A DNA stretch of 64,000 bases from an uncultured Treponema sp. Lineage in GTDB: Bacteria > Spirochaetota > Spirochaetia > Treponematales > Treponemataceae. The position numbers were made by a program, and so were the translations under genes. The notes beneath the pieces were generated by a model. The model was not told the DNA's origin and searched no databases. It saw only the letters and a list, made by a program, of their open reading frames with translations. Positions 43,275 to 52,172 of this stretch are shown here, in pieces. Where the stretch lies: positions 124,001-188,000 of the forward strand of contig NZ_CAMHSK010000001.1 of assembly GCF_946187725.1 (NCBI RefSeq), in the 5' to 3' direction. Every line of letters begins with the position of its first letter. Position 1 is the stretch's first letter.

Positions 43275-45098
43275 TTATCCGTTCAAGCGTGCAAGTTCTG
43301 CCTTAACGAACTCTTCTGCCTTTTTGGCGGCTTCGCTGGCTGGAACAAGCTCGGCCTTTTCGGCACTTCTTGGCTTGAACTCAACGTTCGGAAGATTTTT
43401 GTCACCGACTGTGATTCTAAGCGGAATTCCGATAAGCTCCATGTCGGCGAATTTAACGCCTGGTCGCTCATTTCGGTCGTCAAGAAGGACTTCGATTCCG
43501 GCGGCTTTGAGAGCTTCGTAAATCTTGTCGGCTTCTTCTTTCATTGCGCCTTCGTAGCGGATTGGAACGATACAAACCTGGAAAGGAGCCACTGTCATCG
43601 GCCAGATAATTCCGTGGTCGTCGTTGTTTGCCTCGATGATTGAAGCGAGAGTGCGGTCAACACCGATTCCGTAGCAGCCCATTGTCGGGATTGCAGGCTT
43701 TCCGTTCTCGGCAAGGAAAGTTACCTTCATTGATTTTGTGTATTTCTGACCGAGCTTGAAGATGTGTCCAAGCTCATTTCCCTTTTTCTGGTAGAAAGTC
43801 TCGCCGCAGCAGGCACATTTGTCGCCTTCTTTTGCAAGGCGCACGTCAGCTGCCATGTATGGTGTGAAATCACGGCCTGGCTCGATGTGCTTTACATGGA
43901 ATCCGTCTTTTCCGGCTCCTGCGATTGCGTCATGAATCTGAGCCTCGAAAGTGCCGTCTTCTTTTGCAGTCATGATTGAAAGGTCTGTGATAATCGGGCA
44001 GTTTACTTTGCGCGGACCAACGAAACCGTGAGAAGCGCCGCTCATTGCAACAACTTCCTCTGGTTCTGCCAGCTCTACTTCGCTTGCCTTTACAAGACCT
44101 GCAAGTTTTGCTTCGTTTGCATCCAGATCACCACGGATAAGAACGCAGAAGAATGCCGTCGGGTAGTAATCGCCTGCCGGATCCTTTACGCGCTCCCATT
44201 TTTCACATCCCGGAACTTTTGAAAGGTCAAGCGCACAGTTTGTTGCTTTGTAAATGAGCGCCTTGATGAAAGTTTTTGGAGAAGCGTTGAAGAACTTTTC
44301 CATGTCTTCGATTGAGAAAACGTTTGGTGTGGCAACTTCTTCCGGAGCGGCATCTGTTTTAACAGAAGGTGGATTGTCCTGTGCGCAGGCAGCCTTCTCT
44401 GCATTTGCGGCGTATCCACATTTTGGACAAATGATGAGTGTGTCGTCACCGATTGGAGACTCAACCATGAACTCTTCTGAGCCGCTTCCGCCCATTGCGC
44501 CTGAGTCAGCCTTTACAGGAATGATTTTGAGTCCGAGTCGCTTGAAAATCTTGTGGTAAGCCTTAGCGTACTCTTCGTAAGTTTCGTCCAAAGACTCCTG
44601 AGTTGCGTGCATTGAGTAAGCGTCCATCATGATGAACTCTCGGCCGCGCATTACGCCGTATCGGGGGCGGATTTCATCGCGGTATTTTGTGTTAATCTGA
44701 TAGAGGTTTACAGGAAGCTGCTTGTATGAGTCGAGACCGTCACGAACGATTGCAGTGTAAGCTTCTTCGGCTGTAGGAGAAACAACCATGTCCTGCTCGC
44801 CGCGGTTTTTTGCCTTGAGCATCTGAGGGCCCATTGTTTCCCATCGGCCAGATTCCTTCCAGATTTCGCCCGGAACGATTACAGTTGATTTGAATTCAAG
44901 CGCGCCAGACTCGTCAAGTTCTTCGCGGATAATTTGTTCAAGTTTATAAAGAGAGCGGACGCCCAAAGGAAGATAAGTGTAAAGTCCGTTTCCAAGTTTG
45001 CGTGTGATTCCAGCCCGAAGCATGAGTTTGTGGCTGGCGATTACAGCCTCACTAGGAGCTTCGCGGAGTGTCGAAAGATAGAATTTAGATGTTTTCAT
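43275..45098 (-). CDS. proS: Prolyl-tRNA synthetase
   Basis: Charges tRNA-Pro. 607 residues, the length of the bacterial-type enzyme with the editing insertion. Class II motifs: motif 1 region LGNGLYTYLPLGVRSLYKLEQ, motif 2 KYRDEIRPRYGVMRGREFIM and motif 3 GCYGIGVDRTLASIIE; YSMHATQESLDETY and the INS editing domain lie between motifs 2 and 3. The C-terminal anticodon-binding domain contains VLLDDRNERPGVKFADMELIG. An unusual inserted segment about residues 205-245 carries ICPKCGYAANAEKA and later CACCGETF, a pair of CxxC knuckles suggesting a bound metal. TTGTAA/17/TAAAAT ends 7 nt before the ATG: a leaderless-type start. Confidence 0.96.
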   Translation of the reverse strand: MKTSKFYLSTLREAPSEAVIASHKLMLRAGITRKLGNGLYTYLPLGVRSLYKLEQIIREELDESGALEFKSTVIVPGEIWKESGRWETMGPQMLKAKNRGEQDMVVSPTAEEAYTAIVRDGLDSYKQLPVNLYQINTKYRDEIRPRYGVMRGREFIMMDAYSMHATQESLDETYEEYAKAYHKIFKRLGLKIIPVKADSGAMGGSGSEEFMVESPIGDDTLIICPKCGYAANAEKAACAQDNPPSVKTDAAPEEVATPNVFSIEDMEKFFNASPKTFIKALIYKATNCALDLSKVPGCEKWERVKDPAGDYYPTAFFCVLIRGDLDANEAKLAGLVKASEVELAEPEEVVAMSGASHGFVGPRKVNCPIITDLSIMTAKEDGTFEAQIHDAIAGAGKDGFHVKHIEPGRDFTPYMAADVRLAKEGDKCACCGETFYQKKGNELGHIFKLGQKYTKSMKVTFLAENGKPAIPTMGCYGIGVDRTLASIIEANNDDHGIIWPMTVAPFQVCIVPIRYEGAMKEEADKIYEALKAAGIEVLLDDRNERPGVKFADMELIGIPLRITVGDKNLPNVEFKPRSAEKAELVPASEAAKKAEEFVKAELARLNG

Positions 45099-45105
45099 AG
45101 AAGAT

Positions 45106-45134
45106 ATTTTATTGAAATTTGCAGCGAGTTACAA
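45106..45134 (-). promoter_or_regulatory. proS promoter (leaderless type)
   Basis: Minus strand: TTGTAA (45134-45129), 17 nt, TAAAAT (45111-45106), then 7 nt to ATG 45098 with no Shine-Dalgarno. Same -35 hexamer, spacer and gap as the promoter at 1609-1637. Confidence 0.55.
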
Positions 45135-45169
45135 CAGAAGAAGAAAATAAGGCTTGTTCTACTCTCTGT

Positions 45170-45982
45170 CTATCTTTTCGAAGTCTCGCACTCCATTATG
45201 CCGTCCGCAAGAAGGTTGAATGCTGTGACCATGCTGCTCAGGCAAATGGCTGGAACTAAAACGCCGACTGGATTTCGGAAGATGAATCTTTGTGCATCGT
45301 TCAACATTCTGCCAAAACTTGGGGCAGGCGGTCGGATTCCCAATCCGAGGTAGCTCAGACCTGATTCGCTCAAAATTGCCAGGGCGAATGAAAGCGCACA
45401 GGTCACAAGAATCTCTGGAAGAATGTTCGGTAAAATGTGAATCAGCATGATTCGAAGGTGACTTGCTCCACGGGAACGGGCAGCTTTTACGAAAAGGGCA
45501 TTTTTGTGCTTCATGAAGCTTGAACGCGTGATTCTTGTGAAGCGGGGAACGCTCATTATGCACAAGGCAAGCAGTGTAATCTTAGTGTTAGAACCGAAAA
45601 CTGCAATCAGCATCAGTGCAAGAAGAATGCCTGGGAACGACATTTGAACGGTAACGAGCTTTTGAATTATCGTGTCCGTGATTCCGCCAAAATAACCGGA
45701 AATTGAACCGAGTAAAAAACCTGAAATGCAGCCGAAAATCATCACGGTCAGGCCGATTCCGAAGGAAATCCTGATTCCGACAAGAATTCGTGAAAAAACA
45801 TCGCGACCCAAATGGTCTGTGCCGAGAAGGTGTTTTGTTGAAAAAGAAGCGAATTTGTTCGAGGTGTCCGTAAAATCAGCTTCGTATGGAAGATAGAAAA
45901 ATCCCAGAAAAGTCAGCAAAAGAAAGAAAGCAATTATGCAAAATCCGATTAAAAAAGACTTGTTCGCGAAATACTTTTTCAT
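45170..45982 (-). CDS. Peptide/nickel-type ABC transporter permease, DppC-like
   Basis: 270 residues with six membrane segments. Marks of the DppC/OppC group: the TKHLLGTDHLGRDVFSRIL block after the first segment, GCISGFLLGSISGYFGG, the EAA loop SRGASHLRIMLIHILPNILP and SGLSYLGLGIRPPAPSFGRM. It overlaps the DppB-like permease by 4 bp (ATGA), so translation is coupled. Substrate is probably an oligopeptide or another solute of this wide family. The last gene of the run; no DppD/DppF ATPase follows, proS begins after 71 bp with its own promoter. Confidence 0.93.
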   Translation of the reverse strand: MKKYFANKSFLIGFCIIAFFLLLTFLGFFYLPYEADFTDTSNKFASFSTKHLLGTDHLGRDVFSRILVGIRISFGIGLTVMIFGCISGFLLGSISGYFGGITDTIIQKLVTVQMSFPGILLALMLIAVFGSNTKITLLALCIMSVPRFTRITRSSFMKHKNALFVKAARSRGASHLRIMLIHILPNILPEILVTCALSFALAILSESGLSYLGLGIRPPAPSFGRMLNDAQRFIFRNPVGVLVPAICLSSMVTAFNLLADGIMECETSKR

Positions 45983-46926
45983 TTTTCTGCCTCTTTTCGC
46001 AAACGAGGGTCAATTATTGCATGCAGAAGGTCAACTGTCGTGTTGCAAAGTAAAGTTATTATGGCGAGATAAAGCACAAGTCCTTGAATCAGCGGAAAGT
46101 CACGTGTCAAAATCGATGATGCGACGAGTCTTCCGATTCCAGGAAGTGAAAACACATTTTCAATGATGATGCTCCCGCCTAAAATCTCAGTCATAATGAG
46201 TCCGAGCGTTGTAACTGAAGGCAGAAGGGCGTTTTTGAGGATGTGGATGGAAATCACCTGCCATTCATTCAAGCCCTTGCTGCGTGCCGTGCGGACATAA
46301 TCTTGCTTAAATTGATTCAAAATGCTCGTAGTCGTGTAACGGGCAAGAATCGCACCAGAACCCAAGGCAAGCGATAAAGCTGGAAGCATGAGTGAGTGAA
46401 GCCACGAAAAAAATCCCTCGGAAATCGGTACATAGCCCATTGCCGGGAAAATTTGCAGTTTGACAGAGAAAACAAGAATCAGAAGCAGTGCCGTACAAAA
46501 AGAAGGAACGGAAAACCAGATTTGATGCAGCGACATGAGCGGCTTGAAGAACTTTGTTTTGCGGATGTAAGCATACAGAAATCCGAAGAAAAATCCGATG
46601 CAGACCGTAAAAATGAGGGTGATAAAGGCAAGGCTCAGCGTGACCGAAAAACTACCTCTGATAAGATACGAAACACTCAGATTGTACTGATAGGAAATCC
46701 CAAGGTCACCACGGAGTGCATTTCCAAGCCATAAGAAATATCGTTCTGCAACGCTCTTGTCCAAGCCCATTTTTTCTTCAAGAGCAGCGATTTGACTTGG
46801 TTCTGCATCAGCTCCCAAAATGGCTAGTGCGGGATTCCCTGGTAAAAGTTGAAAAACAAAGAAGGTGAGCAAAGATATAAGGATGAGAGTGCTTATAAAA
46901 CTGAGAATTTTTCGTAAATAAAACAT
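45979..46926 (-). CDS. Peptide/nickel-type ABC transporter permease, DppB-like
   Basis: 315 residues. Starts with the typical first segment (ILSFISTLILISLLTFFVFQ) and LLPGNPALAILG, then the LGDLGISY-type block as LRGDLGISYQYNLSVSYLI, the EAA loop SKGLNEWQVISIHILKNALL and VIIENVFSLPGIGRLV, all diagnostic of DppB/OppB. It would form the membrane channel with the DppC-like protein (4-bp overlap) and receive solute from the upstream-encoded lipoprotein, 44 bp away. Confidence 0.93.
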   Translation of the reverse strand: MFYLRKILSFISTLILISLLTFFVFQLLPGNPALAILGADAEPSQIAALEEKMGLDKSVAERYFLWLGNALRGDLGISYQYNLSVSYLIRGSFSVTLSLAFITLIFTVCIGFFFGFLYAYIRKTKFFKPLMSLHQIWFSVPSFCTALLLILVFSVKLQIFPAMGYVPISEGFFSWLHSLMLPALSLALGSGAILARYTTTSILNQFKQDYVRTARSKGLNEWQVISIHILKNALLPSVTTLGLIMTEILGGSIIIENVFSLPGIGRLVASSILTRDFPLIQGLVLYLAIITLLCNTTVDLLHAIIDPRLRKEAEK

Positions 46927-46970
46927 CTCTCATCCTTCTGATAATTCGTGTTAATCCTTAAAAATCCGGC

Positions 46971-48461
46971 TTACTCAAAGCTCATTTTTGCGAAATTGTA
47001 GAAAAGCACCGGATAGGTCTCGTAGCCGCGAATATCTTTACGAAGAAGAACAGTGTTGTTTGGGTCGGCAATGAAGACAGCTGGAGCTGACTTTGTGAGA
47101 AGTTCCTGACAGTATTTGTAATATTTGATTCGTTTTGTCTGGTCTGTCTCAACTTCAGCTTTGTCGAAAGTTTCATCGAAAATCGGGTTGTTGTATCGTG
47201 TGAAATTTCGTTTGTAAGTTGAATAATATCGTCGCAAAACCTCAGATGGTTCCAGTTTTCCACCAAAAGCAATGACTGTCGCCTGATAGTCGAATTTTGT
47301 ATAAACCTGATCGAGCCAAGTCGTCCATTCAACAGGCTGAATTTTACAGTTGATTCCGATTTGTGAAAGCTGCTTTGCGATAATCTGTGCTGTATCCATG
47401 TGAATCCTGTAGTTTGCAGGAACGGTAATCGTTAAATCGAAGCCGTTTGCGTATCCTGCAACATTAAGGAGTGCCTTTGCCTGTGACAAATCGTTTTTGT
47501 AGATGTCAGAAAGGCGGTCATTATAATAAGTGCCCAAAATCGGGGAGAAATTGCTGTACAACTTTGTACCGAATCCGCCCATCGCACCTTCGATAATTTC
47601 GTTTTTATCGACAGCCATTGTGATTGCCTGTCGAACGATTGGATTGTCCAATGGGGCGATAGAATTGTTTAAGCCTAAAACCTGAACCATGTTCTGAGGT
47701 GCGGAAAAAAGCTGGAATTTGTTGACCAGAGTCTTTGCATTTTCTGCGGAAAGCATTTGACCGATATCGAGCTGTTTTGACTGCAGGGCAGAAAGAATCG
47801 CGTTTTCATCCGACATGATGTAGATTTCAATGCGCGGAATCGACGGCAAATTCGCGGTATTCCAGTAGTTTTCGTTCTTTTCAAGAACGACTTTCTGATG
47901 GAGTTTGTATTCAACGAATTTGTATGCTCCGGTTCCAATCGGTTTTGCTGCATGGTTTGAATATCCAACTGGCAAAATTGGACAAATGTTCAGTGCAAGA
48001 AAGCCGCCAATCCTGTTTTTTGTCTTGATGATGAAGGTGTAGTCATCTGTTGTCTGAATGCTTTCGACTGCGCGGGCAATCATGTCAGAGCGAACGGCAT
48101 TTCCGTTCAGTCCAGCAAGGTTTTCATAAGTGTAAATACAGTCTGCACTGGTAAAATCAGCACCGTTATGAAATTTTACGCCCTTTCGCAAATGGAATGT
48201 GTAAGTCAGTTTGTCGTCTGAAATTTCATAAGATTCACATAAAGCAGGCTCTATAGCGCCTTTTTCGTTAAAAGAAAAAAGTCCGTCAAAAATATTGTAA
48301 AAAATTGCGGCTGTATCTGTTGCTGCAGATTCCCATGGGAAAAATGAATCTGGCTCAGAAGAAACATTCATGCGGAGCACAGTTTTAGAATCCTTTTTGC
48401 CGCAAGAAATAAAAATCAGCGAAAAAGCAACAATGATATAGAAGAAATTAGATTTTTTCAT
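46971..48461 (-). CDS. ABC transporter substrate-binding lipoprotein (family 5)
   Basis: 496 residues; lipoprotein signal with lipobox IFISC. Family 5 (DppA/OppA-like) marks: LRMNVSSEPDSFFPW, AIFYNIFDGLFSFNEKG, the LTYTFHLRKGVKFHNGADFT block, and late RIKYYKYCQELLTKSAPAVF. It delivers peptides or similar solutes to the adjacent DppB/DppC permeases. It overlaps lgt by 4 bp (ATGA), an apt arrangement since Lgt lipidates exactly this class of protein. Confidence 0.93.
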   Translation of the reverse strand: MKKSNFFYIIVAFSLIFISCGKKDSKTVLRMNVSSEPDSFFPWESAATDTAAIFYNIFDGLFSFNEKGAIEPALCESYEISDDKLTYTFHLRKGVKFHNGADFTSADCIYTYENLAGLNGNAVRSDMIARAVESIQTTDDYTFIIKTKNRIGGFLALNICPILPVGYSNHAAKPIGTGAYKFVEYKLHQKVVLEKNENYWNTANLPSIPRIEIYIMSDENAILSALQSKQLDIGQMLSAENAKTLVNKFQLFSAPQNMVQVLGLNNSIAPLDNPIVRQAITMAVDKNEIIEGAMGGFGTKLYSNFSPILGTYYNDRLSDIYKNDLSQAKALLNVAGYANGFDLTITVPANYRIHMDTAQIIAKQLSQIGINCKIQPVEWTTWLDQVYTKFDYQATVIAFGGKLEPSEVLRRYYSTYKRNFTRYNNPIFDETFDKAEVETDQTKRIKYYKYCQELLTKSAPAVFIADPNNTVLLRKDIRGYETYPVLFYNFAKMSFE

Positions 48462-49447
48462 GCTTTAGTTTTCCTTTTGTTCAATAAATAACCTGCTACG
48501 GCAACTCCGATTCCACCGAGAATCATCAGGAAGCACAGAATTTGACCGGTCGAGATATTGAGCAGGCTTGTGTTCATGTAGAGTGGAGCATTTGTGTCTG
48601 CCGCAATCCGATAACCGATGTCTGCGTCTGGTTCCCTGAAATATTCGATGAAAAATCTGAAAAATCCGTAACCGCCAGTGTAAATTGCACCAGAAAATCC
48701 ATCAAAGGGTTTTTTTTTGTGCAAAATCCAAATGATAGAAAATAGAATGATTCCTTCAAAAAGTGCTTCGTAAAGCTGACTTGGATGTCTCGGAAGGTTC
48801 ACGAGATTAGTCTGAGCTTCCATGCCGATTTTTGCCATGAATTCTTTGACCCAGCCAAGCGATGATGAGAATTTTTCTGCGTGCGGGAAAATAATGCCCC
48901 ATTTTGCCGTGGTAATTCTGCCGTAAAGCTCGCCATTCATGAAATTGCCGATTCGACCGAATGTATAGCCGAGGGGAATTGCCGTGACCATGGCATCTGC
49001 CCACTTGAAGAAGGGAACTTTGTGCTTCCAGCACCAGAAAATCATGCCTAAAAGACCACCGATAAATCCACCGTGATAGCTCATGCCTGCAAGACCTGTG
49101 AACCTGCCGTTCTGGAATGGCCAGAAAATGAGCCACGGTTTTCTGATGTAGATTCCGGAAGTGTCGTAAACCAAAGTTGAGAAAACGCGTGCACCAATCA
49201 GCAGAAAAACGATTCCTGTGGCGATAAAACTGAAAATATCGTCTTCTGTTGCCTTACGAAGAGTGCCGTTTGAATCAGTTGAATCCAAAGCACCTTCTTT
49301 CAACAGTTTTTTGAGGACAAGAAAAGCCGTACCAAATGCGAAGATGTACATGAGACCGTACCAACGCAAAAGTCCCAGAAAAGGAAGGCCTGGAAAGATT
49401 TCCGGATGAATCCATGAAGGATAATTGATATATAATGGAAGAATCAT
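48458..49447 (-). CDS. lgt: Prolipoprotein diacylglyceryl transferase Lgt
   Basis: Inner-membrane enzyme that adds diacylglycerol from phosphatidylglycerol to the lipobox Cys. 329 residues, seven membrane segments. Lgt signature RIGNFMNGELYGR (GRIGNFxNxE motif) is intact, along with YHGGFIGGLLGM, PRHPSQLYEALFEG and the R-rich RFFIEYFREPD segment. Overlaps the MinD-like gene upstream and the lipoprotein gene downstream, each by an ATGA, so three proteins are translationally chained. An extra insertion with a Glu/Asp-rich loop (EGALDSTDSNGTLRKATEDD) follows the second segment. Confidence 0.95.
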   Translation of the reverse strand: MILPLYINYPSWIHPEIFPGLPFLGLLRWYGLMYIFAFGTAFLVLKKLLKEGALDSTDSNGTLRKATEDDIFSFIATGIVFLLIGARVFSTLVYDTSGIYIRKPWLIFWPFQNGRFTGLAGMSYHGGFIGGLLGMIFWCWKHKVPFFKWADAMVTAIPLGYTFGRIGNFMNGELYGRITTAKWGIIFPHAEKFSSSLGWVKEFMAKIGMEAQTNLVNLPRHPSQLYEALFEGIILFSIIWILHKKKPFDGFSGAIYTGGYGFFRFFIEYFREPDADIGYRIAADTNAPLYMNTSLLNISTGQILCFLMILGGIGVAVAGYLLNKRKTKA

Positions 49448-50559
49448 AGTTTAAATCCTTGTTGAGCTGCTTTTACTAAGCGTGATTTGAGCATGATATT
49501 TTCGTTTTTGAGCTGAGTGATTTCGTAGGCTTGAGTTTTAATCATTTCGGCAAGTTCTGCGACATTCAAAGCCCCGCTTCCGACCAAGTCTTCGACATAA
49601 GACATTTTTGCTGAATAATCATCGTTTGCCTCTTCTGAAGCAAGTTCAAAGGTTTCGTCGAAAGAAAGTGACTCGCCCTGAAGAATTTTATCTGCAATGC
49701 GGAAAATTGCCTGTGCAAGAACGGAATTCGGCTTGTAAACCGTAACTGGCAGACTTGAAGAAAGTGCCTTGTCTTGCATTGTGTCACGGTACATGACGCC
49801 CAAAGATTCTACTTCAATTCCAAGATACTGCTGGCATGAACGGCGAATCTTCTGTGCTTTTTCGGCATCTTTTGGTTCATCAATCATGTTCATGATAAGT
49901 CGTGGCTTAAACTGAGTGAGACGCTTTTTAAACCGATTGCCGCTTTCAGGGTCGATTTCTGAGATTTTTTCGATTAATTTTGGAATGTAAAGGCGCTGAA
50001 GCGATGCGGAATCATTTCGAAGTCTGCTGATGAATTCGGCGGCCTTTGAATTCTTTTTGAAAGTTGCTGCCATCAGGCGGAAAACAGCGTTTTTCAGGAA
50101 AAGATAGCCGTTCAATGTTGCCGTGACTGTTGGTGCCGTAACGATTATGCCCTGCGGAGAAGTGAGGAACAAATCAAGAATCGTAAGATGCGTGCCTGCT
50201 CCCAAATCGACAATGAGATAATCAGCATCAACCGAGTGGAATTTTTTAATCAATGCGTTTTTTTGAGCAGCTTTGAGTGCGCTCAATCCCGGAATTTCAG
50301 AATCACCGGCGATAAAGCTTACATTTTTATAATCTGTAGGAGCTATGATTTCTTCGAATTTTGATTCGCCTGTAAGAAAAGTGCCTATTCCTTTTTTGGG
50401 AGAATTCTGCCCGATAACAAGATGAAGATTGGAAGCTCCTAAATCTAAATCTGCGAGAACAACTTTTTTGCCCGAAGCTCCGAGTGCGATTGCTAAATTT
50501 GCGGAAAGAAGGCTTTTACCGACACCGCCTTTGCCGCTTGCAACTGGAATAATCTGCAT
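49444..50559 (-). CDS. MinD/ParA-like ATPase
   Basis: 371 residues from ATG 50559. Deviant Walker A ASGKGGVGKSLLSANLAIAL near residue 7, switch I VLADLDLGASNLHLVIG and Walker B YLIVDLGAGTH, as in MinD/FlhG-type membrane-cycling ATPases. The C-terminal third is helical and ends in a coiled coil (AYEITQLKNENIMLKSRLVK), not the usual MinD amphipathic tail. Could position flagella or division, or serve another polar process. The longer frame to 50694 is rejected: it would run into ctp's promoter, and TATAAT ends 7 nt before ATG 50559 (leaderless type). Overlaps lgt by ATGA. Confidence 0.88.
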   Translation of the reverse strand: MQIIPVASGKGGVGKSLLSANLAIALGASGKKVVLADLDLGASNLHLVIGQNSPKKGIGTFLTGESKFEEIIAPTDYKNVSFIAGDSEIPGLSALKAAQKNALIKKFHSVDADYLIVDLGAGTHLTILDLFLTSPQGIIVTAPTVTATLNGYLFLKNAVFRLMAATFKKNSKAAEFISRLRNDSASLQRLYIPKLIEKISEIDPESGNRFKKRLTQFKPRLIMNMIDEPKDAEKAQKIRRSCQQYLGIEVESLGVMYRDTMQDKALSSSLPVTVYKPNSVLAQAIFRIADKILQGESLSFDETFELASEEANDDYSAKMSYVEDLVGSGALNVAELAEMIKTQAYEITQLKNENIMLKSRLVKAAQQGFKL

Positions 50560-50566
50560 AGAGAAC

Positions 50567-50572
50567 ATTATA
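50567..50572 (-). promoter_or_regulatory. -10 box of the MinD-like gene (leaderless type)
   Basis: On the minus strand a perfect TATAAT ends 7 nt before ATG 50559, with no Shine-Dalgarno between. The -35 region (TTTATA at 17 nt) is weak. It lies in the 116-bp gap shared with the divergent ctp gene. Confidence 0.5.
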
Positions 50573-50638
50573 TCATAAAAACCTGCTCTTATAAAGAGAA
50601 ATTCCCTTAAAAAAGAAACGATAAAATTTTCATAATCA

Positions 50639-50667
50639 TTGATTTTTCTTCCATAGATACATAGAAT
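50639..50667 (+). promoter_or_regulatory. ctp promoter (near-leaderless)
   Basis: TTGATT (50639-50644), 17 nt, TAGAAT (50662-50667), then 8 nt to ATG 50676. There is no Shine-Dalgarno. Divergent from the MinD-like gene promoter about 70 bp away. Confidence 0.5.
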
Positions 50668-50675
50668 AGAATTAT

Positions 50676-52169
50676 ATGAAAAAATTTGATTCAATTTTAA
50701 AACGAATAAACTCAGTTCTTCTGATTTTTATAATTGCACTTTTTGCTTCCCAGTGTTTTGCACAGTCTGCTGCAAATTCTGCGTCTGAAAAATCCGGTAA
50801 GTCACGCCAGTTTATGGAGATGATGAACGGAGTTTTTGATTTCGTCGAAAGAAATTATGTTGATGAAATCGATCCTCAGGTTCTGTATGCCGGTGCCCTC
50901 AAGGGAATGCTTGAATCATTAAAAGACCCTTACACCGTTTACCTCGACAAATCAAGCTTCAGAAATATCAGTGATACAACTTCAGGCTCTTTTGGCGGTG
51001 TTGGTCTTCAGATTTCAAAATCTGCTGAATCCAGTCCTGAAAAACCTGCTTATGTCGAAGTTGCTTCTCCTGTTGAAGATACTCCAGGATTTAAAGCAGG
51101 AATTCTTGCTGGTGACTTAATTATTTCTATTAACGGCACGGACACTTCTACAATCACTATGGAGCAGGTTCTTGATATGCTTCGCGGAAAGGTCGGTGAA
51201 AGTGTTGAGCTTGTAATCCGCCGTGGAAAGAATATGGAATTCCCGGTTTCGCTTGTGCGTGCAATCATCGAAGTTCCGACCGTCAAATACGGCATGATTG
51301 AAGGCACAAAAATCGGTTATATGCGCCTCATCGAATTTACCCCGCAGACAGTTGAGCGCACTCAGGAAGCACTCAATGCTTTCAAAGAAGCAAATGCAAC
51401 TTCCCTTATCATCGATTTGCGTAACAATCCAGGCGGCCTGATTACAAGTGCCGCTGATATCGCAGACAAATTTATCGACAGTGGTTCGATTGTATCAACA
51501 AAAAGCCGTCTTTCATTTGAAAATTCAGTCTTCACTGCTTCTGCCAAAAAAACAACTGTCCGTAACATGCCAATCGTTGTTTTGATTAACAAAGGAAGTG
51601 CTTCGGCTTCGGAAATTGTCAGCGGTGCTTTAAAAGACAATCATCTCGCATATCTTGTTGGTCAGCGCACTTACGGAAAAGGTTCTGTTCAGCAGGTTTT
51701 GCCGCTTTCTGCTACCGATGGCATCAAAATTACCATGGCACGCTACTACACTCCGAGCGATGTTAACATTGACAAAATCGGCATTCCGCCTGACCGCGAA
51801 ATTCTCTTCCCTGTTTTGAGTGAAGAAGGCGAAAAGCAGTATCTTGAATTGTACAAGTCTACCGAAGTTTCTGATTTTGTTGACGGCCGCTCTGATTTGA
51901 CCGAAAAACAGATTTCTGACTTTGCAAAGACTCTCAAGTCAAAATATACCGAAATCGATGAATCAAGTCTTCGCAAGCTGGTTCGTAACGAAGTCAACAA
52001 AACAAAGGGCACAATGCTCTATGATTTGGATTACGACATCCAGTTGAACGAAGCAATTTCAATTCTTCAGAAAGAGAATTTCACTGAACTGATTAAAAAT
52101 ACAAAAACGCTCAAAGAACTCCAGGATTTGGCAATTTTGGAAGATTCTAAGAAAGACGAGAAAAAATAA
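50676..52169 (+). CDS. ctp: S41-family C-terminal processing peptidase (CtpA-like)
   Basis: Periplasmic serine/lysine protease that trims C termini of envelope proteins. 497 residues with a signal-anchor (LLIFIIALFASQCFAQ). PDZ domain about 105-185 (FGGVGLQISKS, FKAGILAGDLIISINGTD), then the catalytic domain: NKGSASASEIVSGAL (nucleophile Ser) and GQRTYGKGSVQQVLPL (general-base Lys); LIIDLRNNPGGLI is the typical mid-domain strand. A long helical C-terminal tail follows. Downstream rsmE begins 3 bp after the stop. Confidence 0.95.
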   Translation: MKKFDSILKRINSVLLIFIIALFASQCFAQSAANSASEKSGKSRQFMEMMNGVFDFVERNYVDEIDPQVLYAGALKGMLESLKDPYTVYLDKSSFRNISDTTSGSFGGVGLQISKSAESSPEKPAYVEVASPVEDTPGFKAGILAGDLIISINGTDTSTITMEQVLDMLRGKVGESVELVIRRGKNMEFPVSLVRAIIEVPTVKYGMIEGTKIGYMRLIEFTPQTVERTQEALNAFKEANATSLIIDLRNNPGGLITSAADIADKFIDSGSIVSTKSRLSFENSVFTASAKKTTVRNMPIVVLINKGSASASEIVSGALKDNHLAYLVGQRTYGKGSVQQVLPLSATDGIKITMARYYTPSDVNIDKIGIPPDREILFPVLSEEGEKQYLELYKSTEVSDFVDGRSDLTEKQISDFAKTLKSKYTEIDESSLRKLVRNEVNKTKGTMLYDLDYDIQLNEAISILQKENFTELIKNTKTLKELQDLAILEDSKKDEKK

Positions 52170-52172
52170 CCG

